55,033 nucleotides of DNA from Candidatus Gastranaerophilales bacterium. GTDB taxonomy: Bacteria; Cyanobacteriota; Vampirovibrionia; Gastranaerophilales; Gastranaerophilaceae. Under the pieces are notes generated by a model. It ran no database searches, was not told the origin of the DNA, and saw only the letters and a program-made list of their open reading frames with translations. Below are positions 7,702-17,070 of the stretch, one piece after another (position 1 is the first letter of the stretch; each line of letters starts with the position of its first letter). The position numbers and the translations under genes are program-made. The stretch spans positions 1 through 55,033 of the forward strand of contig CALUPN010000002.1 of the NCBI GenBank assembly GCA_944322625.1, read 5' to 3'.

Positions 7702-9021
7702 ATGGGAATGGCAGCATCACAAGCAAGATATTTAGCACTAACGGCAAGAAAAACCAATACCGAATGGGAAGGCCAGCAGATTAACCAGGCAAGAACGGCT
7801 CTTGCGAATCAGAGTGCGAATCTCTTTAATCAACTTCTTGATCTTGAAGTTCCCAATGCTCCGAAAACAACGGATTATACAGAACTCCAGTACTCATATA
7901 CAGATGGTGATAATGAATCTGTTTTAGAAAGCTGGCAGCAGTTATCCAGCTCAGACCCCAACTACAATTATATTGTAAACCATTACTACTATGCGGATGT
8001 CTATACCGGACATCAAAGATATCTTGAAAACCCTCAAGTACAAACTAAAGGACAATTGCAGGAAGAAGATTTAACCCCGCAGGTTCAAGATGTTCAGATT
8101 AATCATGCAGACGGAACCGGTATTATTATTCTTCAAGATGGTACAACAATAAATGTTACAGGCATAAAAAATGTTCAGATGGATACAAAACTCGAGAATT
8201 CATTAAGAGATTTTGAGACAGCCGTCGGCCTAGCACAGGATGACGGGATTTTAAACACTGATGATGTATACGGATATCAGGACGCTAACGGAACCTGGCA
8301 CTTTTTCCTGGAAGAAGATTTGGAAAATGAAAATGCACAGCCTGTTGATTATTCAATTACATACTCGCCTGCCTTTGTAGGGAATTCAAAACTAACAGAA
8401 CTTGACCAGCTTACCGACGATCAGGCTGCAGAACTTGCTCAAATACTTAGAGATTGTTCTGATACATCAATTGCGGATTATCTAAGCTTTGATAATGACG
8501 GTAATCTCGTATATAACGGAGAAGGTATTTATACCTTTGATTTGCAGGGAAAAACTTACTTTACAACAGAAAAAGATTTATACAACAGCATGCAGACCCA
8601 GTATAATTACGAAAAACCGATAGATGTCCAGGAAAAACTTGCATACTACAATGCTTCTTACGTTAAAACCAAAATTGAAGAAACCAACCATGCACTTCTT
8701 GAAACAGACGGAAACGGCAGATTTACGTCCGTAAGATTTGATGACGACAGTGTAGTTTATTCACTTAATGTCGAAACTGTTACGGATGAGGCCGCTTATC
8801 AAGACGCAATGAATGAATACATGTACAAAAAAGAACAGTATGAAAAAACCATTGCAGATATTAATGCACAGACTTCCATTATTCAGCAGGAGGACAGAAC
8901 TTTAGAATTACGCCTCAAACAGCTTGATACCGAACAGAATGCTCTCGCGACAGAAATGGATGCGGTTAAGAAAGTTATTAAAGATAATGTTGAGTCTACA
9001 TTCAAGACATTCAGCGATTAG
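7702..9021 (+). CDS. Hypothetical coiled-coil protein with MGMAASQAR N-terminus
   Basis: Function unknown. The 439-residue protein starts MGMAASQARYLALTARK and continues as an amphipathic helix rich in Gln, Asn and Ala (about residues 1-50). An acidic, Tyr-rich middle contains beta-strand-like stretches (GTGIIILQDGTTINVTG). It ends in a coiled coil (about 375-435: RTLELRLKQLDTEQNAL). Helical ends flanking a globular middle recall the general plan of self-assembling hook, filament or secreted proteins, but this is only shape similarity. There is no Sec signal peptide. The ribosome site TAGGAG lies nine bases before the ATG. It is a single gene between the mannosidase and the activase. Confidence 0.75.
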   Translation: MGMAASQARYLALTARKTNTEWEGQQINQARTALANQSANLFNQLLDLEVPNAPKTTDYTELQYSYTDGDNESVLESWQQLSSSDPNYNYIVNHYYYADVYTGHQRYLENPQVQTKGQLQEEDLTPQVQDVQINHADGTGIIILQDGTTINVTGIKNVQMDTKLENSLRDFETAVGLAQDDGILNTDDVYGYQDANGTWHFFLEEDLENENAQPVDYSITYSPAFVGNSKLTELDQLTDDQAAELAQILRDCSDTSIADYLSFDNDGNLVYNGEGIYTFDLQGKTYFTTEKDLYNSMQTQYNYEKPIDVQEKLAYYNASYVKTKIEETNHALLETDGNGRFTSVRFDDDSVVYSLNVETVTDEAAYQDAMNEYMYKKEQYEKTIADINAQTSIIQQEDRTLELRLKQLDTEQNALATEMDAVKKVIKDNVESTFKTFSD

Positions 9022-9091
9022 TGCGATAAATTTATTTTGATTTACCTTTTTTGTGTTATACTAAACTTATTAAGGGAAGAAGGTAAAAAAG

Positions 9092-10096
9092 ATGAGTTTA
9101 GATGTTTATTTAGGTATCGATGTCGGTTCTGTTACAACTAAGCTGGCACTCGTTGATGAAAAAGGCAAATATATAGATTCTTACATGCTTAAAACTGCAG
9201 GAAAACCCGTAGATGCAGTTCAGGATGGTTTGAAACATATAATTTCCCAGGCATTGTGCGAATATAATGTCCAGGGAGTAGGTACAACAGGCTCCGGAAG
9301 AAACCTTGCAGGCGCGCTTGTAGGTGCTGATGTTATAAAAAACGAGATTACAGCTCACGCGGTCGCTGCCAGTACAAATATTCCGGGAGTTCAAACAATT
9401 CTCGAAATCGGCGGTCAGGATAGTAAGATTATTATCCTGCGCGACGGTATTGTTACGGACTTTGCAATGAACACGGTTTGTGCTGCAGGTACCGGAAGCT
9501 TCTTAGACCATCAGGCACAGAGATTAAATGTGCCGATTGAAAAATTTGGTGAAACAGCTCTTAAATCCGAAAACCCCGCACGTATCGCAGGAAGATGCGG
9601 TGTTTTTGCCGAAAGTGATTTAATCCACAAGCAGCAGCTCGGCTATCCGGTAGAAGATTTATTGTACGGACTCTGTCAGGCTCTTGTAAGAAACTACCTT
9701 TCTAATCTGGCGCTCGGTAAAGAACTCCTTCCGGTTGTTTCTTTTCAGGGAGGTGTTGCTACTAATACCGGCATGGTTAAAGCGTTTGAAGAAGCGCTTA
9801 ATACAAAAATTGTTGTTCCTGATAACCATCAGACAATGGGTGCAATAGGAGCAGCGCTTTTAGCAATGGAAAATCATCAGTACACTGAAACTCCAACCAA
9901 ATTTAAGGGCTGGGAAGTCGGGAATATGAATTTCCAATCAGTGACTTGTCAGTGCACAGGGTGCTCTAATAACTGTGAAGTTATCACCATCCTTGAAGGC
10001 GCTGAACCGGTCGGGCACGTTGAAAAAATAGGCGATATAAAAGGTAACATAATCGCACGCTGGGGCGGTACCTGCGGAAGATGGGACATCAACTAG
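9092..10096 (+). CDS. Acyl-CoA dehydratase activase (BcrAD/BadF/HgdC-type ATPase)
   Basis: An ASKHA-fold ATPase that transfers one electron, driven by ATP, to a 2-hydroxyacyl-CoA dehydratase or benzoyl-CoA-reductase-type partner. The phosphate-binding motif GIDVGSVTTK is at residues 8-17. C130 (NTVCAAGTG) and C169 (AGRCGVF) match the two cysteines by which each monomer holds the bridging 4Fe-4S cluster. A further Cys group (C286, C288, C291, C295) lies near the C-terminus. No dehydratase subunit is next to it, so its partner is elsewhere or it serves another radical or corrinoid system. The ribosome site GGGAAGAAGG is well placed. Confidence 0.9.
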   Translation: MSLDVYLGIDVGSVTTKLALVDEKGKYIDSYMLKTAGKPVDAVQDGLKHIISQALCEYNVQGVGTTGSGRNLAGALVGADVIKNEITAHAVAASTNIPGVQTILEIGGQDSKIIILRDGIVTDFAMNTVCAAGTGSFLDHQAQRLNVPIEKFGETALKSENPARIAGRCGVFAESDLIHKQQLGYPVEDLLYGLCQALVRNYLSNLALGKELLPVVSFQGGVATNTGMVKAFEEALNTKIVVPDNHQTMGAIGAALLAMENHQYTETPTKFKGWEVGNMNFQSVTCQCTGCSNNCEVITILEGAEPVGHVEKIGDIKGNIIARWGGTCGRWDIN

Positions 10097-10120
10097 TGCT
10101 ACGCACGTAGGTACATTGTC

Positions 10121-10170
10121 GGGTGACATTAGTTAATATTACCAGACAATATTAAAGCGACAAGTCACCC
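10121..10170 (+). other. Inverted repeat in the activase-kdsA gap
   Basis: GGGTGAC (10121-10127) and GTCACCC (10164-10170) can pair around a 36-base loop that itself contains AATATT repeats. No T run follows, so it is a poor intrinsic terminator. The rest of 10097-10279 shows no gene. Confidence 0.35.
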
Positions 10171-10279
10171 TCTATCGTGAAACTACTGGCTGGACGCCTT
10201 CTTTACTAAAAAGAAAAAGTAATCAAAAAGAAAAGAACACATTGTCAGCGAGTAATAATAAATCCAGTTGGGCGCGTTT

Positions 10280-10352
10280 CCCTCGCCCCTTGTGGGAGAG
10301 GGAAGAATTTCTTAGTGAACGTTAGTGAACTTAGAAATTCGGGTGAGGGGTC
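10280..10352. repeat. Dispersed hairpin repeat, family A copy 1
   Basis: A C-rich/G-rich pair (CCCTCGCCCC with GGGAGAGGG), then GAATTTCT and AGAAATTC flanking two TAGTGAAC-like units, then GGGTGAGGGGT. A near-identical copy lies between clpP and clpX at 51773-51846. It reaches to within 40 bases of the kdsA start, and an ATG inside it (10315) would falsely extend kdsA by 25 codons. Confidence 0.8.
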
Positions 10353-10389
10353 ACTCAAAAAAACAATATATAATACGAGAATAAATACT

Positions 10390-11202
10390 ATGGCACTAAA
10401 ACTAAACAATTTTGAAATCGGCGGAGATAAATTAACAATTTTAGCAGGGCCTTGCGCGATTGAATCGATGGATGTCTTAAGAGAGACCGCAGAAGGGCTT
10501 AAAAAGGTATGCGAAAAATTAGGAATTAATTATGTTTTTAAATCCTCTTTTGATAAAGCAAACCGTTCTTCTATAAATTCATACCGCGGCTTAGGCATGG
10601 AAAAAGGGCTTGAAATGCTAAGCCGGATAAAAAAAGAGTTTGATTTGCCTATAGTTACGGATATTCACTTGCCGGAGCAGGCTCAAGCCGCGGCAGAAAC
10701 AGTTGATATAATCCAAATACCTGCCTTTTTATGCAGACAAACGGATTTGCTTGTTGCAGCTGCTAGGACCGGAAAAATTGTTAATATAAAGAAAGGACAG
10801 TTCTTAGCTCCGCAGCAAATGAAATCGCTGGTAAAAAAGGTAGAAGAGAGCGGAAACAAAAATATTATGGTAACGGATAGAGGCGTTACGTTCGGATATA
10901 ACAACCTTGTTGTAGATTTTAGAGCCATTCCTATAATGAAGGAATTCGGCTATCCTGTTGTATTTGATGCTACCCATAGCGTCCAAATGCCCGGCTCTAA
11001 CGGCGATTCAACCGGTGGGGACAGAAGATTTGTTCCGACACTTGCGAATGCGGCAATGGCAGCCGGCGCTGATGTTTTATTCTTTGAAATCCATCCGGAG
11101 CCTGATTGTGCACTCTGTGACGGAGCTAATATGCTTCCGCTCAAAGATGCTGAAAAAGTATTTAAGAAATGTCTTGAAATATTTGATATTGTGAGGAAAT
11201 AA
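10390..11202 (+). CDS. kdsA: 3-deoxy-8-phosphooctulonate synthase (Kdo-8-P synthase)
   Basis: KdsA condenses phosphoenolpyruvate with arabinose-5-phosphate to form Kdo-8-phosphate for the LPS inner core. The 270-residue TIM barrel shows LAGPCAIES near the start, FKSSFDKANRSS, VTDIHLP, and the Kdo-8-P-synthase-specific FDATHSVQMPG segment. These separate it from DAHP synthase despite the neighbouring aroA. The start at 10390 (MALKLNNF) is chosen because homology begins there. A longer frame back to 10315 would translate a repeat element. The stop overlaps the aroA start as TAATG, so the two are translationally coupled. Confidence 0.95.
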   Translation: MALKLNNFEIGGDKLTILAGPCAIESMDVLRETAEGLKKVCEKLGINYVFKSSFDKANRSSINSYRGLGMEKGLEMLSRIKKEFDLPIVTDIHLPEQAQAAAETVDIIQIPAFLCRQTDLLVAAARTGKIVNIKKGQFLAPQQMKSLVKKVEESGNKNIMVTDRGVTFGYNNLVVDFRAIPIMKEFGYPVVFDATHSVQMPGSNGDSTGGDRRFVPTLANAAMAAGADVLFFEIHPEPDCALCDGANMLPLKDAEKVFKKCLEIFDIVRK

Positions 11203-12500
11203 TGCTTAAAACAGTTAAAGCTCCGCTAAGACCCTTAAAAGGTGAGATTGTTATTCCTTCTGACAAATCAATTTCGCATAGAGCTGTTATGTTTTCTTCT
11301 CTGGCAGAAGGAGAGTGTATTGTTAGAAACTTCTCGAGCGGTGCGGATTGTCATTCAACTTTAAATCTTTTTAAAGCACTTGGCGTTGAAATAGATTTTA
11401 TAGACTCTAAAACTCTTAAAATAAAAGGCTGCGGCGGGAAATTTGCCCCCGCTAAATTTACCCCCGCTATTTATACCTACTCCTGCGGGAATTCAGGAAC
11501 TACAATGAGATTAGTATCAGGAATTTTAGCCGGACAAAATTTTAATTCTGTTCTGACAGGAGATGAGAGTCTCTCTAAAAGACCGATGAGACGTATTATT
11601 GAGCCGCTAAGCTTAATGGGAGCGGATATTTCTTCCGTTGATGCTCATGCGCCTTTAACAATAAGAGGAAAAAAATTGCACGGAATAACTTACTCTTCAA
11701 AACTTGCAAGTGCACAGGTTAAATCCTGTATTCTGCTTGCCGGTCTAAATGCAGAGGGTGAAACTGTTTTTGAAGAGCCATATCTTTCGCGTAATCACAC
11801 TGAAAATCTGTTTAATTATCTTGGTGCCGATATAAAAATTCAAGGTGCAAAAGTAACCGTAAAGCCATCTGTATTGAAGGCAAAGGATATTGATATCGCG
11901 GGTGATATTTCTTCAGCAGCATTTTTTATTGTCGCAGGGCTTATTGTAAAAGGTTCTGATTTTGTTATAAAAAATGTCGGTATTAATCCGACAAGGGCTG
12001 GTATTATTGACATAGTCAAGCGTATGGGCGGGGATATAGAGATTCTTAATTTGCGTCAAGTTTCAGGAGAAGATGTTGCAGATATAAGAGTTAAATATAC
12101 CGAAGGGCTTAAAGCTTGCACAATTGCAGGAGCTGATATTCCGCGACTGATAGATGAACTTCCGGTAATTGCGGTTCTGGCTTCACAAGCGGAAGGGGAT
12201 ACAATTGTTAAAAATGCAGGGGATTTGAGAAATAAAGAATCAGATAGAATTAAATGCCTTGTTGATGAACTTTCGAAAACGGGAGTTAGTATGGAAGAGC
12301 TGGAGGACGGTTTTATCGTTCATGGAAATACTGAACTTTCCGGAGGTTGTGAATTAGAATCTTATCATGATCATAGGCTTGCAATGAGTTTTTATGTAGC
12401 AGGTTTGGTATGCAGAAAAGAGATTTCTATAAACGGTTTTGAATGGACAAATATTTCTTTTCCGGAGTTTGAAACATTATTTGGCAAACTAAATTCTTAA
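11202..12500 (+). CDS. aroA: 3-phosphoshikimate 1-carboxyvinyltransferase (EPSP synthase)
   Basis: AroA makes EPSP from shikimate-3-phosphate and phosphoenolpyruvate in the chorismate pathway. In 432 residues the key motifs are IPSDKSISHR (residues 18-27, with K22 and R27), CGNSGTTMRL, LSKRPMRRI, the DELPVIAVLA segment with the catalytic acid, and NKESDRIK. Just before CGNSGTTMRL, bases 11441-11470 carry two 15-base units containing ATTTGCCCCC and ATTTACCCCC. They code for a KFAPAKFTPA stretch that looks like an in-frame insertion of the repeat found elsewhere in the window. It is coupled to kdsA by a one-base overlap. Confidence 0.96.
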   Translation: MLKTVKAPLRPLKGEIVIPSDKSISHRAVMFSSLAEGECIVRNFSSGADCHSTLNLFKALGVEIDFIDSKTLKIKGCGGKFAPAKFTPAIYTYSCGNSGTTMRLVSGILAGQNFNSVLTGDESLSKRPMRRIIEPLSLMGADISSVDAHAPLTIRGKKLHGITYSSKLASAQVKSCILLAGLNAEGETVFEEPYLSRNHTENLFNYLGADIKIQGAKVTVKPSVLKAKDIDIAGDISSAAFFIVAGLIVKGSDFVIKNVGINPTRAGIIDIVKRMGGDIEILNLRQVSGEDVADIRVKYTEGLKACTIAGADIPRLIDELPVIAVLASQAEGDTIVKNAGDLRNKESDRIKCLVDELSKTGVSMEELEDGFIVHGNTELSGGCELESYHDHRLAMSFYVAGLVCRKEISINGFEWTNISFPEFETLFGKLNS

Positions 12501-12619
12501 TATTTCTTAAAGATGTGTTTTTATTTTATCTTTTTGTTTTAGAATAGTAGGAATATTATATTATTTATATCACATTTGATATATTGAGGTCTGTTAGGAG
12601 TGTTTAAAAGGAGGTCAAA

Positions 12620-13792
12620 ATGAAAGTAACACCTATTAGTCGTTCAACATCTTTTAAGGGTATTATGACGGATTATCAGATTATAAAGGGGGCTGGTGAT
12701 TTGCGGAATAATAGTCATTGGCATAATAATGCCAGTGTGGAAAATACAGTCGGAGCTTTCCATCAAAATTATACCGGGAAAGTTTATTTTGCGGATCCGC
12801 TGGAGCCGGTAAGCGACAGAATTAAAGAAACTGCAGATTATATTGTCCATGATCGTGAGCCAAGATTCCCTGATATGGACAGAGAAGTAAGTAAACTGTA
12901 CTTCTTCCCTCAAAACCGTTCTAATAAGGAAAAAGAGCTTGCTTCTGATATTAATAAGTACAGAGAATATTTTTACAGGCTTGAAATGGCGGACAGTAAA
13001 ACGGTTGGGGAGTATGAAAGACAGGCATGGTATAATAACGACCCGGCAAAAGCAAGAGAAAAAGCTGACTATTTTAAAGCGCATGTAAATGATGCTAAAT
13101 ATAATCAGGAAACTTCCGCAGCTTGCTTAGGTATATTAGAAGAATCAAAGCCGATGCGAGATAAAAAAGATGCTATTTATAGTGAAATAGAGGTCCTTGA
13201 AGAACTTATCAAAAAAAGAGAAGCTGATATTCCGAAATCTAAAACCGAACTTGCGCAAAGAAAAGCATTGGAAGGGGTAATTGCTGACAGGTTAGCGGCT
13301 TTGGATGTTAAAGAACGTTTATATAGCGGTTTGGAGGAAAATTTAAAAACTTCTTCCAAGACAAATTCTGCCGGGGTTAAAATTACGGCTCAGGCTCTTG
13401 AGTATAACGACAGGCATCATTCGTATGCGGATAGAGGGGCCGTGTTTAAAGAGTTTCTTGCGAAGCCGGTAAGTACGGAAGCATATGCAAGTGTAAATAA
13501 AGCTTTAACTAATGCGGAACTTATTGAAAAAGAAGAAGCTGCAAAAGTTAAATCCGGCTTGAAAGCAATAAGAGAAACCAAAGAGTTTTATACTCAAGAA
13601 GCCGGCAAAAATAAGGATTACATTAAGAAAATAGAACAATACGTCAAAGAACTGCCGGGTATTATTGATAAACTGGAACGAGATCTTGCATTAAAGAAAC
13701 ATGATTTTGAAAAAATAAAAGCGGATTTAATACCGCATTTTGATAAGTTAAAGAATTATTTTTATTCACGCGGTTTAAGAAATATCAGATAA
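12620..13792 (+). CDS. Hypothetical coiled-coil protein with N-terminal FKG tag
   Basis: Function unknown; 390 residues. It starts MKVTPISRSTSFKGIM, the short tag shared with two other proteins of this window. The rest is mostly charged helix with long coiled-coil stretches (residues about 180-250 and 300-380, Lys/Glu-rich). There is no membrane segment and no Sec signal. It has a strong ribosome site (AAAAGGAGGTC). The similar FKG-tag gene starts 16 bases after its stop, so they are co-transcribed. Confidence 0.75.
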   Translation: MKVTPISRSTSFKGIMTDYQIIKGAGDLRNNSHWHNNASVENTVGAFHQNYTGKVYFADPLEPVSDRIKETADYIVHDREPRFPDMDREVSKLYFFPQNRSNKEKELASDINKYREYFYRLEMADSKTVGEYERQAWYNNDPAKAREKADYFKAHVNDAKYNQETSAACLGILEESKPMRDKKDAIYSEIEVLEELIKKREADIPKSKTELAQRKALEGVIADRLAALDVKERLYSGLEENLKTSSKTNSAGVKITAQALEYNDRHHSYADRGAVFKEFLAKPVSTEAYASVNKALTNAELIEKEEAAKVKSGLKAIRETKEFYTQEAGKNKDYIKKIEQYVKELPGIIDKLERDLALKKHDFEKIKADLIPHFDKLKNYFYSRGLRNIR

Positions 13793-13808
13793 TTATAGGG
13801 GTAAAACA

Positions 13809-14690
13809 ATGAGAATAAATGCAATTAATAATAATTTAGGTTTTAAGGGGTTGTTTACGAACAAGTCCGCTCAAAATAACGGTAATTGGCTAATGGAATA
13901 TAGTCCATACAGTTGGGAAGCAAATAACACCTCAAAAATGGCAAACAAGCAAAAATTTGATATATTTGATGCTAAGCTTCCGGATAATGAGGAAATTTAT
14001 AAGAAGTATTCCTATCTGGCTGAAAATTCAACGGATATTTTAGGAACGGAATCATATTATGTTCGTGATGACGGTTCTATGCGAAGAACGATTACCGAAG
14101 TTCCTGCAATGAACAGAGAAGAATCTTTAAAGGTGCAAAATAAAAAGCTTGAAGCATTTTTAGGGATGAAGAACAAAAAGTTTCTTGAATTGAAAAATAA
14201 TTTATGCGGCACTTTAGATAATATAACAGCTGCGGAATCAAAATTTGATAGCTACGCTGCTGCAATGCCGACCGGAGTTTTTGCAAGTTCAAGTGACCGC
14301 AAATATGCTGCGCATGGTATGTATGATGAATTTGACAAAGTTCAAAAGACTGCAAAGGGACTATATCATGATTATAACAGCTACATTTATTTGAAAGAAT
14401 CTGCTGATGCCGTTCTTGCTCAAAAAGAACGTAATGCTAAAGAGATTAATATTCTAAACGAACTTAGACAATCTGGAAAACTTATAGATATAAGCAGACG
14501 TGATTTAAGGGAAGCAAATAAGCCTTTAGTTGAAAGTTTTCAACAGGGATTTAATGCTTTAAAAGCTAAGTTTGTATGCTTGCCTCATAAGCTTATGTCA
14601 ATGAGTGAGATTATTCAATCTCTCGGGATACATAATTTAACAGCAGAAAACAGACAAATGATAGTTAATTGTATTAATCGTTTGATTTAA
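13809..14690 (+). CDS. Hypothetical protein with N-terminal FKG tag
   Basis: Function unknown; 293 residues. It begins MRINAINNNLGFKGLF, the same tag as the gene before it. The remainder is soluble, mixed helical, with coiled-coil-prone segments (residues about 95-135 and 175-235) and no catalytic motif seen. It follows the preceding FKG-tag gene by 16 bases and is closed by a strong terminator, so the two form a two-gene unit. A GGGGT box precedes the ATG; the Shine-Dalgarno is weak. Confidence 0.72.
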   Translation: MRINAINNNLGFKGLFTNKSAQNNGNWLMEYSPYSWEANNTSKMANKQKFDIFDAKLPDNEEIYKKYSYLAENSTDILGTESYYVRDDGSMRRTITEVPAMNREESLKVQNKKLEAFLGMKNKKFLELKNNLCGTLDNITAAESKFDSYAAAMPTGVFASSSDRKYAAHGMYDEFDKVQKTAKGLYHDYNSYIYLKESADAVLAQKERNAKEINILNELRQSGKLIDISRRDLREANKPLVESFQQGFNALKAKFVCLPHKLMSMSEIIQSLGIHNLTAENRQMIVNCINRLI

Positions 14691-14700
14691 GATATGCAAC

Positions 14701-14733
14701 AAAAAACTCCCGCAGTTAATGCGGGAGTTTTTT
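14701..14733. terminator. Bidirectional terminator between convergent genes
   Basis: ACTCCCGC and GCGGGAGT form an 8-bp stem with a seven-base loop. An A run lies on the left and a T run on the right, so it can stop transcription from both the FKG pair and the uridine phosphorylase gene. Confidence 0.9.
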
Positions 14734-14734
14734 G

Positions 14735-15496
14735 TTATTGTTTTATTAAAATTTTTATAGCTTCAACTGCGGTTTTTATGGCAGAATCAGTGTCGTGTAC
14801 GACAGGATTATCCAACCCATTCTTTTCACGTTCCTGATTGGCTACCGTTAAAAATATTGAACCGACTTTTACTTTCAGATAACTTCCGATGACAAATAAT
14901 GCAGCAGATTCCATCTCTGAAGCTAAACAACCCAACTTTAGCCATGCATTCCATTTATTTTGTAATTCATAATTTACCGGCATGATTTCTGGACTATGTT
15001 GACCGTAGAATGAGTCTTTGCATTCGACAATTCCGACGTGATAAGGCATTTTAAGCGTTTTTGATGCTTCGATTAAAGCTGTTATAATCTCATAATTTGC
15101 TACCGCAGGGAACTCAACCGGCGCATACTCTTTAGTCGTGCCTTCCATTCTGATGGCTCCGGTTGCAATAACTAAATCGCCGCTTTTAACATCCAAATCC
15201 ATTCCGCCGCAGGTACCGACACGTATAAAATACTTTCCTCCGACTTTAACCAGCTCCTCCAGTGCGATTGCTGCAGATGGGCCTCCGATTCCCGTTGAAG
15301 TGACGCTTACTTTTACCCCGTTTAAACAGCCTGTATAGGTAGTAAACTCACGTCTGTCTGCAACAAGTTTAGCATTATCAAAATAAGCTGCGATTTTTTC
15401 ACATCTTTTGGGGTCTCCGGGTAAAATTACATATTCTCCTATATCTCCGTCTTTTAAACCGATGTGATATTGTGTTCCGTCTGTTGAATATTTCAT
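14735..15496 (-). CDS. udp: Uridine phosphorylase
   Basis: A PNP/UDP-family nucleoside phosphorylase of 253 residues, splitting uridine to uracil and ribose-1-phosphate. Visible motifs are [15 protein letters not shown] near the N-terminus (phosphate-binding Gly/Arg), the STGIGGPS loop, RVGTCGG, and the SEMESAALF segment that contacts the ribose. The start at 15496 (MKYSTDG) is preferred because AAAGGAGATT sits seven bases upstream; a start 12 codons earlier lacks this. With the pyrimidine phosphorylase at 19512 the window encodes two enzymes for nucleoside salvage. Specificity for uridine is inferred from overall resemblance. Confidence 0.85.
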   Translation of the reverse strand: MKYSTDGTQYHIGLKDGDIGEYVILPGDPKRCEKIAAYFDNAKLVADRREFTTYTGCLNGVKVSVTSTGIGGPSAAIALEELVKVGGKYFIRVGTCGGMDLDVKSGDLVIATGAIRMEGTTKEYAPVEFPAVANYEIITALIEASKTLKMPYHVGIVECKDSFYGQHSPEIMPVNYELQNKWNAWLKLGCLASEMESAALFVIGSYLKVKVGSIFLTVANQEREKNGLDNPVVHDTDSAIKTAVEAIKILIKQ

Positions 15497-15626
15497 ACAA
15501 ATCTCCTTTTTAAGAAAAACATATATTAGCATAAAGAAATTATGATTACAAATTTATGCGGCATGAGAATTACTGTCGGACTAATGTCCGACTTATAAGT
15601 TTTGATTTTTTGCCGGAAAGATATGC

Positions 15627-16952
15627 TTATATAAGAAATCTGAACCAAATATATAAAGTACTCAGGACTAATGAAACGGTTGTTGACAGTACTCCGAATT
15701 TTAAAAAGTACATAAATGTAACGGGATAACCTTCAGAAGCGGCTGTCTCTGATACAATAACATTTGCGGCCGCTCCTATTATTGTCATATTTCCGCCGAG
15801 GCAGGCTCCTAATGATAAGCACCACCAGAGCGGATGAGTATAATCATGGCCCATAACATTTTGAACCTCAAGTAGTAGAGGTGCCATTGTTGCAGTATAA
15901 GGAATATTATCTATAATTCCGGATAAAATGCCGGAAGCCCATAGAATTATCATTGAAGCAGCCTTTTGAGAACCGCCGGTTATATCCAGAAGCCACTCAG
16001 ACATCAACTTAATTCCTCCGGCGTGCTCCAGACCGCCTATAATAATGAATAGTCCTATAAAGAAGAATATTGTATTCCATTCGATTTCTTTAAATATTTT
16101 TTCAGGGTTTTCAAATAACATTAAAAATGCCGCTCCTGCCATAGCAACAATACAAGATTGAATGTGAATTATATCATGAAGCATAAAACCGACTATTACC
16201 AGTAAAAGAACAATTCCCGAGCGTATTAATAGCGGTTTATCCGTTATTGTTTTTGAATTATCTAGTTTTACAACTCTTTCCATATTTTCAGTTTTTGCAA
16301 TAAGTTGTTTTCTGTATAAAAACATTAAAATAAAAATATTAACAATCAATATTAAAGCTACAATATCAGTCAGTTCCAGCAAAAAATCCATAAAAGAAAG
16401 TCCGGCGGCACTTCCTATTATAATATTTGGCGGATCTCCAATGAGAGTCGCAGTACCTCCGATATTAGAGGTTAGAATTTCCGTAATTAAAAAAGGCATA
16501 GGAGAAATTTCAAGTTCTTTTGCAATAAGAAAAGTAACAGGCATTATAAGAATTACCGTAGTTACATTATCCAAAAAGGCGGAGGCTATTGCAGTAAAAA
16601 TTCCCAAAGAAATTAATATTAACTTAGGTTTGCCTTTTGTAAACTTTAACATTTCAATTGCTGCCCAGTTAAACATCCCGCTTTTTGCAGCTATTGAAAC
16701 TACTATCATCATGGAAACAAGCAGGAATATTACATTAAAATCTACAAAATTTATAAAATATCCGGTATTAAAAGTTCCGCCGAAAAACTTATCTTGTCCC
16801 AGAAGTCCGAGTATTAAAGTTATTGCGGCGCCCAGCAATGCAATTGTCACTTTAGGAACTTTTTCTGTTGCAATGAAAATATAAGCAATAAAAAGAATCA
16901 GACCTGAAATTAATATAGCGTTTGAATGAATAAAATCGGTAAAATATTCCAT
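15627..16952 (-). CDS. ArsB/NhaD-type (ion transporter superfamily) permease
   Basis: An inner-membrane protein of 441 residues with about 11-12 hydrophobic helices. The conserved half-repeat loops of the family are present: TSNIGGTATLIGDPPN in the first half and LGGNMTIIGAAANVI in the second. Both are typical of the ArsB/NhaD/P-protein group, which moves arsenite, sodium/protons or anions. The substrate cannot be told from sequence, and no arsenic genes are nearby. The start has a strong ribosome site (ACGGAGG). It lies upstream of udp on the same strand, but a gap of about 130 bases suggests separate control. Confidence 0.85.
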   Translation of the reverse strand: MEYFTDFIHSNAILISGLILFIAYIFIATEKVPKVTIALLGAAITLILGLLGQDKFFGGTFNTGYFINFVDFNVIFLLVSMMIVVSIAAKSGMFNWAAIEMLKFTKGKPKLILISLGIFTAIASAFLDNVTTVILIMPVTFLIAKELEISPMPFLITEILTSNIGGTATLIGDPPNIIIGSAAGLSFMDFLLELTDIVALILIVNIFILMFLYRKQLIAKTENMERVVKLDNSKTITDKPLLIRSGIVLLLVIVGFMLHDIIHIQSCIVAMAGAAFLMLFENPEKIFKEIEWNTIFFFIGLFIIIGGLEHAGGIKLMSEWLLDITGGSQKAASMIILWASGILSGIIDNIPYTATMAPLLLEVQNVMGHDYTHPLWWCLSLGACLGGNMTIIGAAANVIVSETAASEGYPVTFMYFLKFGVLSTTVSLVLSTLYIWFRFLI

Positions 16953-17017
16953 AAAACCTCCGTAAGTAATCCGTAAATAAGATTATAGCATGATTTGATG
17001 TTACAAATTTTACATTT

Positions 17018-17047
17018 TTGGAAATTACATATTTGTGGTATTATAAT
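17018..17047 (+). promoter_or_regulatory. Promoter of bamA-skp
   Basis: TTGGAA (17018-17023), an 18-base spacer, then TATAAT (17042-17047), about 24 bases before the bamA start. Confidence 0.5.
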
Positions 17048-17070
17048 ATTAAACGCTGTGGAGTGGATAG

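Noticed and set aside
10315-10389. In-frame N-terminal extension of kdsA
   Set aside because: The 25 codons translate a dispersed repeat (family A) also found at 51773; homology to KdsA begins at 10390.
16441-16884. 147-codon frame opposite the ArsB/NhaD permease
   Set aside because: Mirror of a hydrophobic coding sequence; the minus-strand gene has clear family motifs.
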